Shown here piece after piece: positions 52,245 to 60,751 of a stretch of 64,000 bases of DNA. The notes under the pieces were generated by a model. It searched no databases. It worked only from the letters and a program-made list of their open reading frames with translations, and was not told the origin of the DNA. The first letter of the stretch is position 1; every line of letters begins with the position of its first letter. Source of the stretch: Bradyrhizobium elkanii WSM2783 (lineage in GTDB: Bacteria > Pseudomonadota > Alphaproteobacteria > Rhizobiales > Xanthobacteraceae); contig NZ_AXAP01000012.1 in assembly GCF_000472865.1 (NCBI RefSeq), forward strand, positions 97,137 to 161,136, read 5' to 3'. Both the position numbers and the translations under genes were made by a program.

Positions 52245-53762
52245 ATGATCATCAGCGGTGAACGCCGGATCGGCTATGGCGAGATCAACGAGCGCATCGC
52301 CCGCGCGGCATCCGGGTTGCGGGCGCTCGGCGTGCGCGATGGCCGGCCGGTCGCGATGATGCTGCGCAACGACTTCGAGGCGGTGGCCGCCTCCGCCGCG
52401 CTCGGCAGCCCGATCGTGCCGATCAACTGGCACCTGAAGGCCGACGAGGTCGCCTATATCCTCGCCGACAGCGGCGCGGATGTCCTGATCTGTCATGCCG
52501 ATCTGTTGCCGCAGATACGCGATGGGCTGCCCGCCGGGCTCAAACTGCTGGTCGTGGCGACGCCGCCCGAGATCGCCGCGGCCTATGGCGTCGCGCCGGC
52601 GCTGGCGCCAGTGCCCGACGGCCTGACCGACTGGGACCGCTGGCGCGACACGCACGCACCCCTGACCGATGCCCCGATCGGCGCTTCGCCGATGTTCTAC
52701 ACCTCGGGCACCACGGGCCAGCCCAAGGGCGTGCGGCGCAAGCCGATGCCGCCCGAACTGCAGGCCGCGGCCGCCCGCGTCAGCGCGATCGCCTACGGCA
52801 TCAAGCCGAACGACAACCAGATCGTTCTGATGAACGGGCCGATGTATCATTCGGCGCCGCACAGCTACGGCATGCTGGCGTTCCGCAGCGGCTGCACCAT
52901 CGTGCTCGAACCGCGCTTCGATCCCGAGGATCTGCTGCAGCTCGTCGAGCGCCACCGCGTCACCCATATGCACATGGTGCCGACGATGTTCGTGCGGCTG
53001 CTGCGGCTGCCGGAGGAAACGAGACGACGCTACGACGTCTCCTCGTTGCGCTTCATCATTCACGGCGCCGCGCCCTGTCCGCAGGATGTGAAGCGCGCGA
53101 TGATCGACTGGTGGGGACTGGTGGTGAACGAATATCTGGGCTCCACCGAGACCGGGATCCCGATCTGGCATTCGGCGACGGAGGCGCTGGCAAAGCCCGG
53201 CACCGTCGGCCGCGTGATCGAGGGCGGCATCGTAAAGATCTTCCGCCCCGACGGGACCGAATGCGACGTCAACGAGCCCGGCGAGATCTTCATGCGGCAG
53301 ACGGCAATCCCGGATTTCGACTATCACGGCAACGCCAAAGCGCGCGCCGACGCCGGGCGCGAAGGCCTCGTCAGCGTCGGCGACGTCGGCTATCTCGATG
53401 CGGACGGCTATCTGTTCCTGTGCGAACGCAAGCGCGACATGGTGATCTCGGGCGGCGTCAACATCTATCCCGCCGAGATCGAGAACGCGCTGATCGGCAT
53501 GGAAGGCGTGCGCGACTGCGCGGTGTTCGGCGTCGCCGACGACGAATATGGCGAGCGGCTGTTCGCCTGCATCGAGCCCGAGCCGGGCGCGACGCTGTCG
53601 GTCGCCGCCGTGCAGGATTTTCTGCGCAGCAAGCTCGCCAACTTCAAGGTGCCGAAGGACATCCAGTTCATGGACGCGCTGCCGCGCGAAGCCACCGGCA
53701 AGATCTTCAAACGCAAGCTGCGCGATCTGCATCGCGAAGGCACGCTCCGCGCAGCCGTTTGA
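52245..53762 (+). CDS. Acyl-CoA synthetase (AMP-binding)
   Basis: ANL-superfamily acid-CoA ligase of 505 residues. The ATP-binding P-loop is FYTSGTTGQPKGV, A5 is NEYLGSTETG, A7 is VSVGDVGYLDADGYLFLCERKRDMVISGGVNIYP and the catalytic Lys lies in PREATGKIFKRKL. Variation at A4/A5 prevents assigning the acid. The start is ATG 52245, with GAGGA seven bases upstream and GTG 52239 as alternative. Its tail lies 29 bases after the binding protein, so transport and CoA activation of one carboxylic acid is a reasonable reading. Annotation beyond that is inference. Confidence 0.94.
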   Translation: MIISGERRIGYGEINERIARAASGLRALGVRDGRPVAMMLRNDFEAVAASAALGSPIVPINWHLKADEVAYILADSGADVLICHADLLPQIRDGLPAGLKLLVVATPPEIAAAYGVAPALAPVPDGLTDWDRWRDTHAPLTDAPIGASPMFYTSGTTGQPKGVRRKPMPPELQAAAARVSAIAYGIKPNDNQIVLMNGPMYHSAPHSYGMLAFRSGCTIVLEPRFDPEDLLQLVERHRVTHMHMVPTMFVRLLRLPEETRRRYDVSSLRFIIHGAAPCPQDVKRAMIDWWGLVVNEYLGSTETGIPIWHSATEALAKPGTVGRVIEGGIVKIFRPDGTECDVNEPGEIFMRQTAIPDFDYHGNAKARADAGREGLVSVGDVGYLDADGYLFLCERKRDMVISGGVNIYPAEIENALIGMEGVRDCAVFGVADDEYGERLFACIEPEPGATLSVAAVQDFLRSKLANFKVPKDIQFMDALPREATGKIFKRKLRDLHREGTLRAAV

Positions 53763-53868
53763 TGCGGCCGCGGCAAATGCGCTCTCACGCCTTTTCACGT
53801 GTGCGTTAGGAACGGCTTCGCCGCCCTTTCGCAGCCTCCATCCGCGCCCAACCTAGCAACGTTGTTTC

Positions 53869-54756
53869 ATGCGTTGCCAATGGAGCGCGATCGGCGTGAC
53901 GAAGTTCGGTCAGGTGCGCTGGGCTCAGAAGGATGGCAGCCCGCCGACGACGTCCCAAGCGGACGGCCCGGCAGGCGAAAGCGGCGTGCGGGTGTTCCGG
54001 GCGCTGTTCGACGGCGGCGCGCATTTCAGCGCCACACCGGATCAGCACCTCGTCTTCCTTCAGATGTCACCTCATCTGCAGCTCGATTGCCGAATAGCCG
54101 GACGGCAGCTTCGGCACGAGACGACCCACGGCGCTCTCGCGATCTGTCCGGCCGGCATTGACTCGTCCGCCGACGCCGACGGCACGGCCGATATGCTGCT
54201 GGTCGCGGTCAAGCCGACCCAGCTTGCGCTTGCGGCCGCGGAAGATTACGCGCTCGAAGCGGAGCTGCCGGAACGGCTGTCGGGGTACGACCAAACGCTT
54301 CAGCAGGCGGCGCAGTCGCTGGCCGCGGAGAGTGCGCAAGGCTATCCCAATGGTCCGCTGTTCTGGAGCGAAGCCGCGAGCCGCTTCATCGGCCGCCTGG
54401 TGTCCAACTATACGTCGACGCCGCGACGCCCAATTCGCGGCCGGCTCGGTCAACGCGCGCTGCAGCGGATCAGAGACTATGTGCTGATCAATCTCGCCGA
54501 GCCGATCGAGGTCGCCGATCTCGCCGCACTCGCCGGCCGCAGCTCGTTCCATTTCTCGCGCGTATTCACTCGATCGGTCGGCATGACGCCGTATCGCTAC
54601 GTGGTCCATCTCCGCCTGCAGGCGGCGGCGCGGCATATGCGCGAAGGACGAATGGGTCTCGCTGAAATCGCTGTCGACACCGGGTTTGCGGATCAGAGCC
54701 ATTTGTCGCGATGGGTCCGACGCGTGTACGGCGTCGCGCCCTCCGAGTTTACCTGA
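53869..54756 (+). CDS. AraC family transcriptional regulator
   Basis: Regulator of 295 residues with a non-conserved N-terminal half and a C-terminal AraC/XylS DNA-binding domain (about 195-295) with two helix-turn-helix units. IEVADLAALAGRSSFHFSRVFTRSVGMTPYRYVVHLRLQAAARHM and LAEIAVDTGFADQSHLSRWVRRVYGVAPSEF are textbook. Similar regulators control detoxification and catabolic genes. It sits directly upstream (108 bases) of the FAD oxidoreductase on the same strand, probably its regulator. No strong ribosome site at ATG 53869, but there is no other start before the conserved part. Confidence 0.92.
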   Translation: MRCQWSAIGVTKFGQVRWAQKDGSPPTTSQADGPAGESGVRVFRALFDGGAHFSATPDQHLVFLQMSPHLQLDCRIAGRQLRHETTHGALAICPAGIDSSADADGTADMLLVAVKPTQLALAAAEDYALEAELPERLSGYDQTLQQAAQSLAAESAQGYPNGPLFWSEAASRFIGRLVSNYTSTPRRPIRGRLGQRALQRIRDYVLINLAEPIEVADLAALAGRSSFHFSRVFTRSVGMTPYRYVVHLRLQAAARHMREGRMGLAEIAVDTGFADQSHLSRWVRRVYGVAPSEFT

Positions 54757-54864
54757 GCGAACCAGCAAAACCGCAGGAATCTTCACGAACGCAGGGCCCG
54801 CTTCTCCGTAAATCGGCAGACACGCCGAGCACTCCGCTCGCGCCGATCACAGGAGAGTGAAGCC

Positions 54865-56226
54865 ATGTCTGCTACGATCGATGCCGCCGTTTACGGCCTG
54901 AGCGAGGACTTGCCTGGGCTGGTGTCATTGCCCGGCGATGATCGCTATGCGGCGGCGACCAGTATCTGGGCCAAGCAGGTCGGCGTCGCGCCCGGTGCGG
55001 TCGTGCATTGCCGAACCGCTGGGGATGTCCAGGATGCAATCCGGGCTGCGCGCGAGCGCGAGCTGCCACTGTCGGTCCGCGGCGGTGGCCACGACTGGGC
55101 GGGCCGCGCGCTCTGCGACGGCGCGGTGATCGACCTGTGCGGCATGCGCAGCGTCGCGCTGAGTGCCGACCGCCGCAGCGCCTCGATTGCGGGCGGCGCC
55201 CGCGCCGCGGATGTCATAGCTGTCACCGATCCACACGGGCTGGCGGTGGTGGCGGGATCGGTTTCGAGCGTCGGGATCGCCGGACTCACGCTCGGCGGCG
55301 GCTATGGTCCGCTGATCGGACGCTTCGGACTGGCGATCGACAACATGCTCGCCGCCGAGATCGTGCTGGCCGACGGCCGCATCGTGCATGCCGACAGCGA
55401 GAGCAACGCCGATCTGTTCTGGGCGCTGTGTGGCGGCGGCGGCAATTTCGGCGTGGTGACGGCGATGCGTCATCGCGTCCATGAACTGCCGAGCGTCCAT
55501 TCCGGCATGCTCGTCTATCCCTTTTCCGAGGCCCGCGCGGTGCTCGAACGATGCAGCGCATTGATGGCGTCGGCGCCGGACGAGTTGACGGTGCAGCACA
55601 CGCTGGTCGCCGATCCAAACGGTACGGTGGTGGTCCTGATCGTGCCAACCTGGAGCGGCCGGCCTGAGGACGGCGAAGCGACGCTTGAACCGTACGCCCG
55701 GCTGGGAACACTGCTGGCAGGCGGAATTGAGCGGCGATCCTACGCGGCCCTGCTTGGCATGTTCGATCCCTACATCGCCAGCGGATTGCAGACCGTGATG
55801 GACAGTTGCTGGCTGCCGGCGCTCGACCGCGACGCCATCGACGTGTTCATCCACGCGATGGAAAACGCGGTCTCGCCGGGATGTGCGATCATCACCCACG
55901 AATTCCGCGGCTCGGCGTGCCGGGTCGCGGAGGCTGCGACGGCGTTCGGACTGCGTCGCGATCACCTGCTGGTCGAAATCCTGGCAAGCTTTCCGGATCG
56001 CTCCAACGCCAGCGACTGGCCGCGGCACCTGCACTGGACGCGCTCAACGCGCGAGCGCTTCGCCTCAGCGCTACCCGGCGGTTATCCGAACTTTCTCGGC
56101 AAGGATGAACTCGATCGCGCGAGACAGAGCTACGGGGGCAATGCCAAGCGACTGATGGAGATCAAGCGACGCTACGATCCCGACGACGTGTTCCGTTCCG
56201 CCATTCCACTGCCGCGCTCGGCATAA
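54865..56226 (+). CDS. FAD-binding oxidoreductase, berberine-bridge/VAO type
   Basis: Flavoprotein of 453 residues with the PCMH FAD domain: VRGGGHDWAGRALCDGAVIDL carries the His that in relatives is bound covalently to FAD, and GLTLGGGYGPLIGRFGLAIDN carries the second block, where the Cys of bicovalent enzymes is absent. The C-terminus holds the short BBE segment (YPNFLGKDELDRARQSYGGNAKRLMEIKRRYDPDDVFR). Such enzymes oxidise sugars, alkaloids or phenolic and terpenoid substrates. No signal peptide. AGGAGAG precedes ATG 54865. The AraC gene upstream is the likely regulator. The substrate is unknown. Confidence 0.9.
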   Translation: MSATIDAAVYGLSEDLPGLVSLPGDDRYAAATSIWAKQVGVAPGAVVHCRTAGDVQDAIRAARERELPLSVRGGGHDWAGRALCDGAVIDLCGMRSVALSADRRSASIAGGARAADVIAVTDPHGLAVVAGSVSSVGIAGLTLGGGYGPLIGRFGLAIDNMLAAEIVLADGRIVHADSESNADLFWALCGGGGNFGVVTAMRHRVHELPSVHSGMLVYPFSEARAVLERCSALMASAPDELTVQHTLVADPNGTVVVLIVPTWSGRPEDGEATLEPYARLGTLLAGGIERRSYAALLGMFDPYIASGLQTVMDSCWLPALDRDAIDVFIHAMENAVSPGCAIITHEFRGSACRVAEAATAFGLRRDHLLVEILASFPDRSNASDWPRHLHWTRSTRERFASALPGGYPNFLGKDELDRARQSYGGNAKRLMEIKRRYDPDDVFRSAIPLPRSA

Positions 56227-56241
56227 GCGTTGAGGACAAGC

Positions 56242-56475
56242 ATGCTGATTTCTGTCGTTAGCACCACCATCGCGTTCATTTTGACCGCCTTCAAGGCGAG
56301 AGGAGCGGCCCCGCGTCTGCCTCGGGTCCACAATTTCAAACGGCTTGTCAGGCCGGCGTCCGCTTCATCGCAGCCGCCGGAAGCGAACAGCGTTTTAAAC
56401 TATGTTGCTGTTGCAAAACGTCCATCGCCCGACGCAAAGATGGCGGCACGTCACGAGCCGGAGCCGCCGCCATGA
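56242..56475 (+). CDS. Possible small protein between FAD oxidoreductase and DUF2855 gene
   Basis: Frame of 77 codons with GAGGA six bases before ATG 56242 and a stop that overlaps the next start by four bases (ATGA), a common operon arrangement. The N-terminus has one hydrophobic segment (MLISVVSTTIAFILTAF), the rest is Arg/Pro-rich with no similarity that I recognise. If real it could be a small membrane or exported protein; otherwise this is a 245-base spacer. Confidence 0.35.
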   Translation: MLISVVSTTIAFILTAFKARGAAPRLPRVHNFKRLVRPASASSQPPEANSVLNYVAVAKRPSPDAKMAARHEPEPPP

Positions 56476-57557
56476 CATCGACCGACTTCGTCGTCGCCCG
56501 CAAAGATCTCAAGCAATGCAAATTCATCGAGCAGACAGTGCCCGATGCCGCCGCGCTTCCAAGCGAGACGTTGCTGATCAAGGTGACGCGCTTTGCGCTG
56601 ACCGCCAACAACATCACCTATGCGGTGCTCGGCGACGAGCTGAAATACTGGCAGCTCTTTCCTGCACCGGATGGGTTCGGCAACATTCCGGTGTGGGGAT
56701 TTGGCGAGGTCATCGCCTCCCGCCATCCGAACGTTGCCGAGGGTGAACGGTTGTTCGGGTATTTCCCGATGGCGACGCACCTTGTGATCGAGGCCGCCGA
56801 CGTCAGCAAGCGCGGCCTGCGTGACGGCGCCGCACATCGGCAGGGCGTGGCGCCGGTCTACAACGCCTATGCGCGCGTGAGCGGCAATTCCGCCTTTGCC
56901 GGACGGCAGGGCGACTACCAGGCCTTGCTGCGGCCATTGTTCATGCTGTCGTTCCTGGTCGACGACTTCCTCGCCGAGAACGGATTTTTCGGCGCGGAAA
57001 GCGTGATGCTCTCCTCCGCCTCCAGCAAGACCGCCTTCGGGCTCGCGCATCTCTTGCACTCCAGAGGCATCAAGGTGATCGGCCTGACGTCGGAGGCAAA
57101 TACCAGCTTCGTGACATCGCTAGGCTGCTACGACGAGGTCATCACCTATGATCGCGTCGCGTCACTGGCTGCCGATCGACCGGCGGCGTTCGTCGACATG
57201 GCCGGCAACAGCGGCTTGCGCGAGGTGCTGCACCGGCACTTCGGCGCACGGATGAAATATTCCGGGCGCGTCGGACTGACGCATCGTCGCTCATCGGAGA
57301 ACGAGCCGGAACTGCCCGGCGCCAAGCCGAGCTGGTTCTCCGCGCCCGAGCAGATCCGCAAGCGCGCCAAGGAATGGGGACCGGGCGGAATCGAGGCGCG
57401 CCTGGGCCCCGCATGGGCTGGCTTCGCGCCGAAGCTCGAGCAATGGCTTGCGGTGACCGAAGGTCTCGGCCCTGCGGCGGTGCGCACCGCCTATCTCGAT
57501 ATCCTGAGCGGCCGCGTGCCGCCGGAACTGGGGCTTATTCTCTCACTCTGGGAATAG
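56472..57557 (+). CDS. DUF2855 family protein (MDR-like)
   Basis: Protein of 361 residues of the DUF2855 family, related to zinc-free medium-chain reductases. The N-terminal half contains LPSETLLIKVTRFALTANNITYAVLGD and the WGFGEVIAS strand. The second half holds a nucleotide-binding segment without a classical GxGxxG (VMLSSASSKTAFGLAHLL, then KVIGLTS) and VDMAGNSGLREVLHRHF. Function unknown; from relatives an NADPH-linked reduction of an enone or ketone is plausible. The position between two flavoprotein genes supports a role in the same route. Confidence 0.85.
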   Translation: MTSTDFVVARKDLKQCKFIEQTVPDAAALPSETLLIKVTRFALTANNITYAVLGDELKYWQLFPAPDGFGNIPVWGFGEVIASRHPNVAEGERLFGYFPMATHLVIEAADVSKRGLRDGAAHRQGVAPVYNAYARVSGNSAFAGRQGDYQALLRPLFMLSFLVDDFLAENGFFGAESVMLSSASSKTAFGLAHLLHSRGIKVIGLTSEANTSFVTSLGCYDEVITYDRVASLAADRPAAFVDMAGNSGLREVLHRHFGARMKYSGRVGLTHRRSSENEPELPGAKPSWFSAPEQIRKRAKEWGPGGIEARLGPAWAGFAPKLEQWLAVTEGLGPAAVRTAYLDILSGRVPPELGLILSLWE

Positions 57558-57649
57558 CCGACATCCCGTCACGGTCTTTCTGCGGCCTGCCGAATAGGTA
57601 TAGGCTGCACGGGAACACGCCGCGGAGACGGCCGTGATGGGAAACGCTC

Positions 57650-59437
57650 ATGCTCGACAAGACCGACGACATCTCGGTGGCCGCCGACACTTGGCTCGCG
57701 CGATTCGAGGACGCACTTCGCAAGCCCGGCGACGGCGCGCTCAATTTCCTTTTTCTCCCCGATAGTTTCTGGCGCGATATACTGGCGCTGAGCTGGAACA
57801 TCCAGACCATCGACGGCGCGGACGCCATCATTGCCGAGTTGAAGCGGCATGCGGGCCGCGCGGCACCACGCCGCCTTGTGATCGATCCCGACCGCCGCGC
57901 CCCGCGCAAGGTGATGCGGGCCGGCACCAATGCGATCGAGGCGATGTTCAAGTTCGAGACCACGATCGGTCGCGGCAGCGGCATCGTCCGCCTGATCCCT
58001 GACCCTACCGACGGCAACGCGCTCAAGGCCTGGACGCTGCTGACCGAGCTCGGCGAGCTCAAGGGCTTTGAGGAGCAGCTCGGCGTCAACCGCCCCCGTG
58101 GCAACGCCTATTCGCGTGACTTCCGCGGGCCGAACTGGCTCGACCTCCGCAAGGCGTCGACCGACTATGCCGACCGCGATCCGATCGTGCTCGTCGTCGG
58201 CGGCGGCCAGAGCGGGCTTTGCATCGCGGCACGGCTGAAGCAGTTGCAGGTCGATACGCTGATCGTCGACCGCGAGGAGCGCATCGGCGACAATTGGCGC
58301 AAGCGCTATCACGCGCTGACCTTGCACAACCAGGTGCAGGTCAACCACCTACCCTATATGCACTTTCCGCCGAACTGGCCGACCTATATCCCGAAGGACA
58401 AGCTCGCCAACTGGTTCGAAGCCTATGTCGACGCCATGGAGCTGAACTTCTGGACCAGCACCGAGTTCGAGGGCGGGCACTACGACGCGAACGAAGGCCG
58501 CTGGACGGTGACGCTGCGCGGCGCCGATGGCTCGAAACGCCAGATGCATCCGCGCCATGTGGTGCTGGCCACCGGCGTCAGCGGGATTCCGAGCGTGCCT
58601 GATATCCCCGGCCTGAAGGATTTTTCCGGCAAGGTCCTGCATTCCAGCGGCTATGACGACGGCGAGAACTGGAAGGGCAAGCGCGCCATCGTCATCGGCA
58701 CCGGCAACAGTGGCCACGACATCGCCCAGGACCTCTATTCCAGCGGCGCCGACGTGACGCTGGTGCAGCGCAGCCCGACGCTGGTGGTCAGCATCGAGCC
58801 GTCGGCGCAGCTCGTCTACGCGCCCTACAATGACGGGACGCTCGACGACAACGACCTGATCGCGATGTCGATGCCGCTCAAGCTGGGGCGCAAGAGCCAC
58901 GCGATGGTGACGGAGAAATCGAAAGCGCTCGACAAGGACCTGCTCGAGGGCCTTAAGCGCGTCGGCTTCAAGCTCGACTACGGCGAGGACAACACCGGCT
59001 GGCAGTTCAAATATCTCACCCGCGGCGGCGGCTATTATTTCAACGTCGGCTGCTCCGATCTGATCGTCAAAGGCGAGATCGCGCTGAAGCAGTTTGCCGA
59101 TATCGAGACGTTCGTTGCCGCCGGTGCCAGGATGAAGAACGGCGAACTCCTCCCCGCCGACCTCGTGGTGCTCGCGACCGGCTACAAGCGCCAGGAGGAA
59201 CTGGTGAAGAAGCTGTTCGGCGCCGACGTCGCCGACCGCGTCGGCACGATCTGGGGCTTTGGCGAGGAGCAGGAGCTCCGCAACATGTACACCCGCACGC
59301 ACCAGGCGGGCCTCTGGCTGATCGCCGGCGGACTGGCGCAATGCCGGATCGGCTCGAAGCATCTGGCGCTGCAGATCAAGGCGATCGAGGAAGGCCTGCT
59401 GCCGCGCGACGTCGGGCCGCGCGCAGCGCTTTCATAG
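57650..59437 (+). CDS. Flavin-dependent monooxygenase with NTF2/SnoaL-like front domain
   Basis: Protein of 595 residues. The first part (about 5-150) looks like an NTF2/SnoaL-type cone, then a flavin-monooxygenase core follows: FAD loop VLVVGGGQSGLCIAARL, the second nucleotide loop (NADPH) AIVIGTGNSGHDIAQDL, and the ATG-motif LATGYKRQEELV. Between them HNQVQVNHLPYMHFPPNWPTYIPKDKLANWF resembles YUCCA/FMO and Baeyer-Villiger relatives. The reaction could be N- or S-oxygenation or Baeyer-Villiger insertion; the fingerprint FxGxxxHxxxW is not complete. It lies 92 bases after the DUF2855 gene. Confidence 0.9.
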   Translation: MLDKTDDISVAADTWLARFEDALRKPGDGALNFLFLPDSFWRDILALSWNIQTIDGADAIIAELKRHAGRAAPRRLVIDPDRRAPRKVMRAGTNAIEAMFKFETTIGRGSGIVRLIPDPTDGNALKAWTLLTELGELKGFEEQLGVNRPRGNAYSRDFRGPNWLDLRKASTDYADRDPIVLVVGGGQSGLCIAARLKQLQVDTLIVDREERIGDNWRKRYHALTLHNQVQVNHLPYMHFPPNWPTYIPKDKLANWFEAYVDAMELNFWTSTEFEGGHYDANEGRWTVTLRGADGSKRQMHPRHVVLATGVSGIPSVPDIPGLKDFSGKVLHSSGYDDGENWKGKRAIVIGTGNSGHDIAQDLYSSGADVTLVQRSPTLVVSIEPSAQLVYAPYNDGTLDDNDLIAMSMPLKLGRKSHAMVTEKSKALDKDLLEGLKRVGFKLDYGEDNTGWQFKYLTRGGGYYFNVGCSDLIVKGEIALKQFADIETFVAAGARMKNGELLPADLVVLATGYKRQEELVKKLFGADVADRVGTIWGFGEEQELRNMYTRTHQAGLWLIAGGLAQCRIGSKHLALQIKAIEEGLLPRDVGPRAALS

Positions 59438-59446
59438 TTTCGCGCT

Positions 59447-59543
59447 GTCATTCCGGGGCGCGCGAAGCGCGAGCCCGGAATCCATAACCACCATCGTGAG
59501 TATGGATTCCGGGCCTGCGCCTTGCGGCGCATCCCGGAATGAC
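59447..59543. repeat. Palindromic repeat, family B, complete copy
   Basis: GTCATTCCGGGGCGCGCG...CCCGGAATCCATA at the left, TATGGATTCCGGGCC...CATCCCGGAATGAC at the right. It separates the monooxygenase and the NHL protein gene within the presumed operon. Confidence 0.85.
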
Positions 59544-59566
59544 AACGACCTTGGGGAGGAAAACAC

Positions 59567-60541
59567 ATGTCGACCATCCTCGGCTCCGGCGAGCATCGCT
59601 ACCGCGTGGTGCAGAACTGGGCCAAGCTGCCCGACGGCTGGCAGCTCACCGACGTCGCCTCCGTCGCGGTCGACAGCAAGGACCGCATCTACGTCTTCAA
59701 TCGCGGCGAGCATCCGATGATCGTGTTCGACCGCGAGGGCAATTTCCTGCGGAGCTGGGGCGAAGGCCTGTTCTCCCGCGCCCACGGCCTGCACATCGAC
59801 GCCGATGACAATCTCTATTGCACCGATGACGGCGACCACACCGTGCGCAAATGCGCGAGCGAGGGCAAGGTGCTGCTCACGATCGGCATCCCAGCTAAGC
59901 CCGCGCCGTTCATGAGCGGCGAGCCGTTCAACCGCTGCACCCACACCGCGCTATCGCCAAAGGGCGAGATCTATGTCTCCGACGGTTACGGCAACGCCCG
60001 TGTCCACAAATTCACGCCCGACGGCAAGCTGATGAAGAGCTGGGGCGCGCCCGGCACCGATCCCGGACAGTTCAACATCGTTCACAACATCGCGACCGAT
60101 GCCGACGGCTTTGTCTATGTCGCCGACCGCGAGAACCATCGCGTGCAGGTGTTCGACGGCAACGGCAAATACGAGACGCAGTGGAACAATCTGCACCGTC
60201 CCTGCGCGCTCTGCTGTTGTGGCGGCAAGCAACCCAATTTCGTGCTCGGCGAACTCGGTCCCGGCATGGCCGTGAATCGCAAGGTGCCCAATCTTGGACC
60301 CCGGCTGACCATCGTCGATGCCAAGGGCAACCGCATCGCGCGGCTCGGCGGCGAAACCGGCCCGGGCGTGGAGACCGGCAAATTCCTGGCGCCGCACGGC
60401 ATCGCGCTCGACTCCAAAGGCGACATCTATGTCGGCGAGGTCGGCGTCACCGACTGGAAGACCAGCTTTCCCGAGACCGAGATGCCGGCCGAGGTAAGGG
60501 TGGCGCGCTGCCTGCAGAAGCTGGAGAAGATCGTAACGTAG
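59567..60541 (+). CDS. NHL-repeat beta-propeller protein, amidating-lyase-like
   Basis: Protein of 324 residues made of NHL-type blades: VASVAVDSKDRIYVFNRGEHPMIVFD, AHGLHIDADDNLYCTDDGDHTVRK, NIVHNIATDADGFVYVADRENHRVQVFD, and APHGIALDSKGDIYVGEV. This is the pattern of the peptidyl-alpha-hydroxyglycine alpha-amidating lyase-like six-bladed propellers, often found with catabolic enzymes as lactonases or lyases. No signal peptide. An unusual Cys cluster, C213 and C216-C218 (RPCALCCCGGK), sits in one loop. GGGGAGGA precedes ATG 59567. Reaction not known. Confidence 0.88.
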   Translation: MSTILGSGEHRYRVVQNWAKLPDGWQLTDVASVAVDSKDRIYVFNRGEHPMIVFDREGNFLRSWGEGLFSRAHGLHIDADDNLYCTDDGDHTVRKCASEGKVLLTIGIPAKPAPFMSGEPFNRCTHTALSPKGEIYVSDGYGNARVHKFTPDGKLMKSWGAPGTDPGQFNIVHNIATDADGFVYVADRENHRVQVFDGNGKYETQWNNLHRPCALCCCGGKQPNFVLGELGPGMAVNRKVPNLGPRLTIVDAKGNRIARLGGETGPGVETGKFLAPHGIALDSKGDIYVGEVGVTDWKTSFPETEMPAEVRVARCLQKLEKIVT

Positions 60542-60596
60542 CCAGAGCTTGACGAGGTAAGGTTGAACTGTATCCGCCGTGGGCGCTGCCTCTTTT

Positions 60597-60620
60597 CACC
60601 TCTCCCTTCGGGAGAGGTGA
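60597..60620. repeat. Family D half repeat
   Basis: TCACCTCTCCCTTCGGGAGAGGTGA, a perfect hairpin after the propeller gene; it may help end the transcript. Confidence 0.6.
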
Positions 60621-60660
60621 ACTTGCGGCTAAGCCGATTTCACCAAATGACATCGCGCTC

Positions 60661-60736
60661 TTGAGCATGATCCGGAAAGTTGGGAACCGGTTTCCCTCGC
60701 GACAAACGCGAAGCGTTTGCGCGGAGATCATGCTCA
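60661..60736. repeat. Palindromic repeat, family E
   Basis: TTGAGCATGATCCGGAAAGTTGGGAACCGG...CGCGACAAACGCGAAGCGTTTGCGCGGAGATCATGCTCAA. The 11-base outer ends are exact inverse copies. Confidence 0.85.
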
Positions 60737-60751
60737 AACAAAGAGCCGCGA

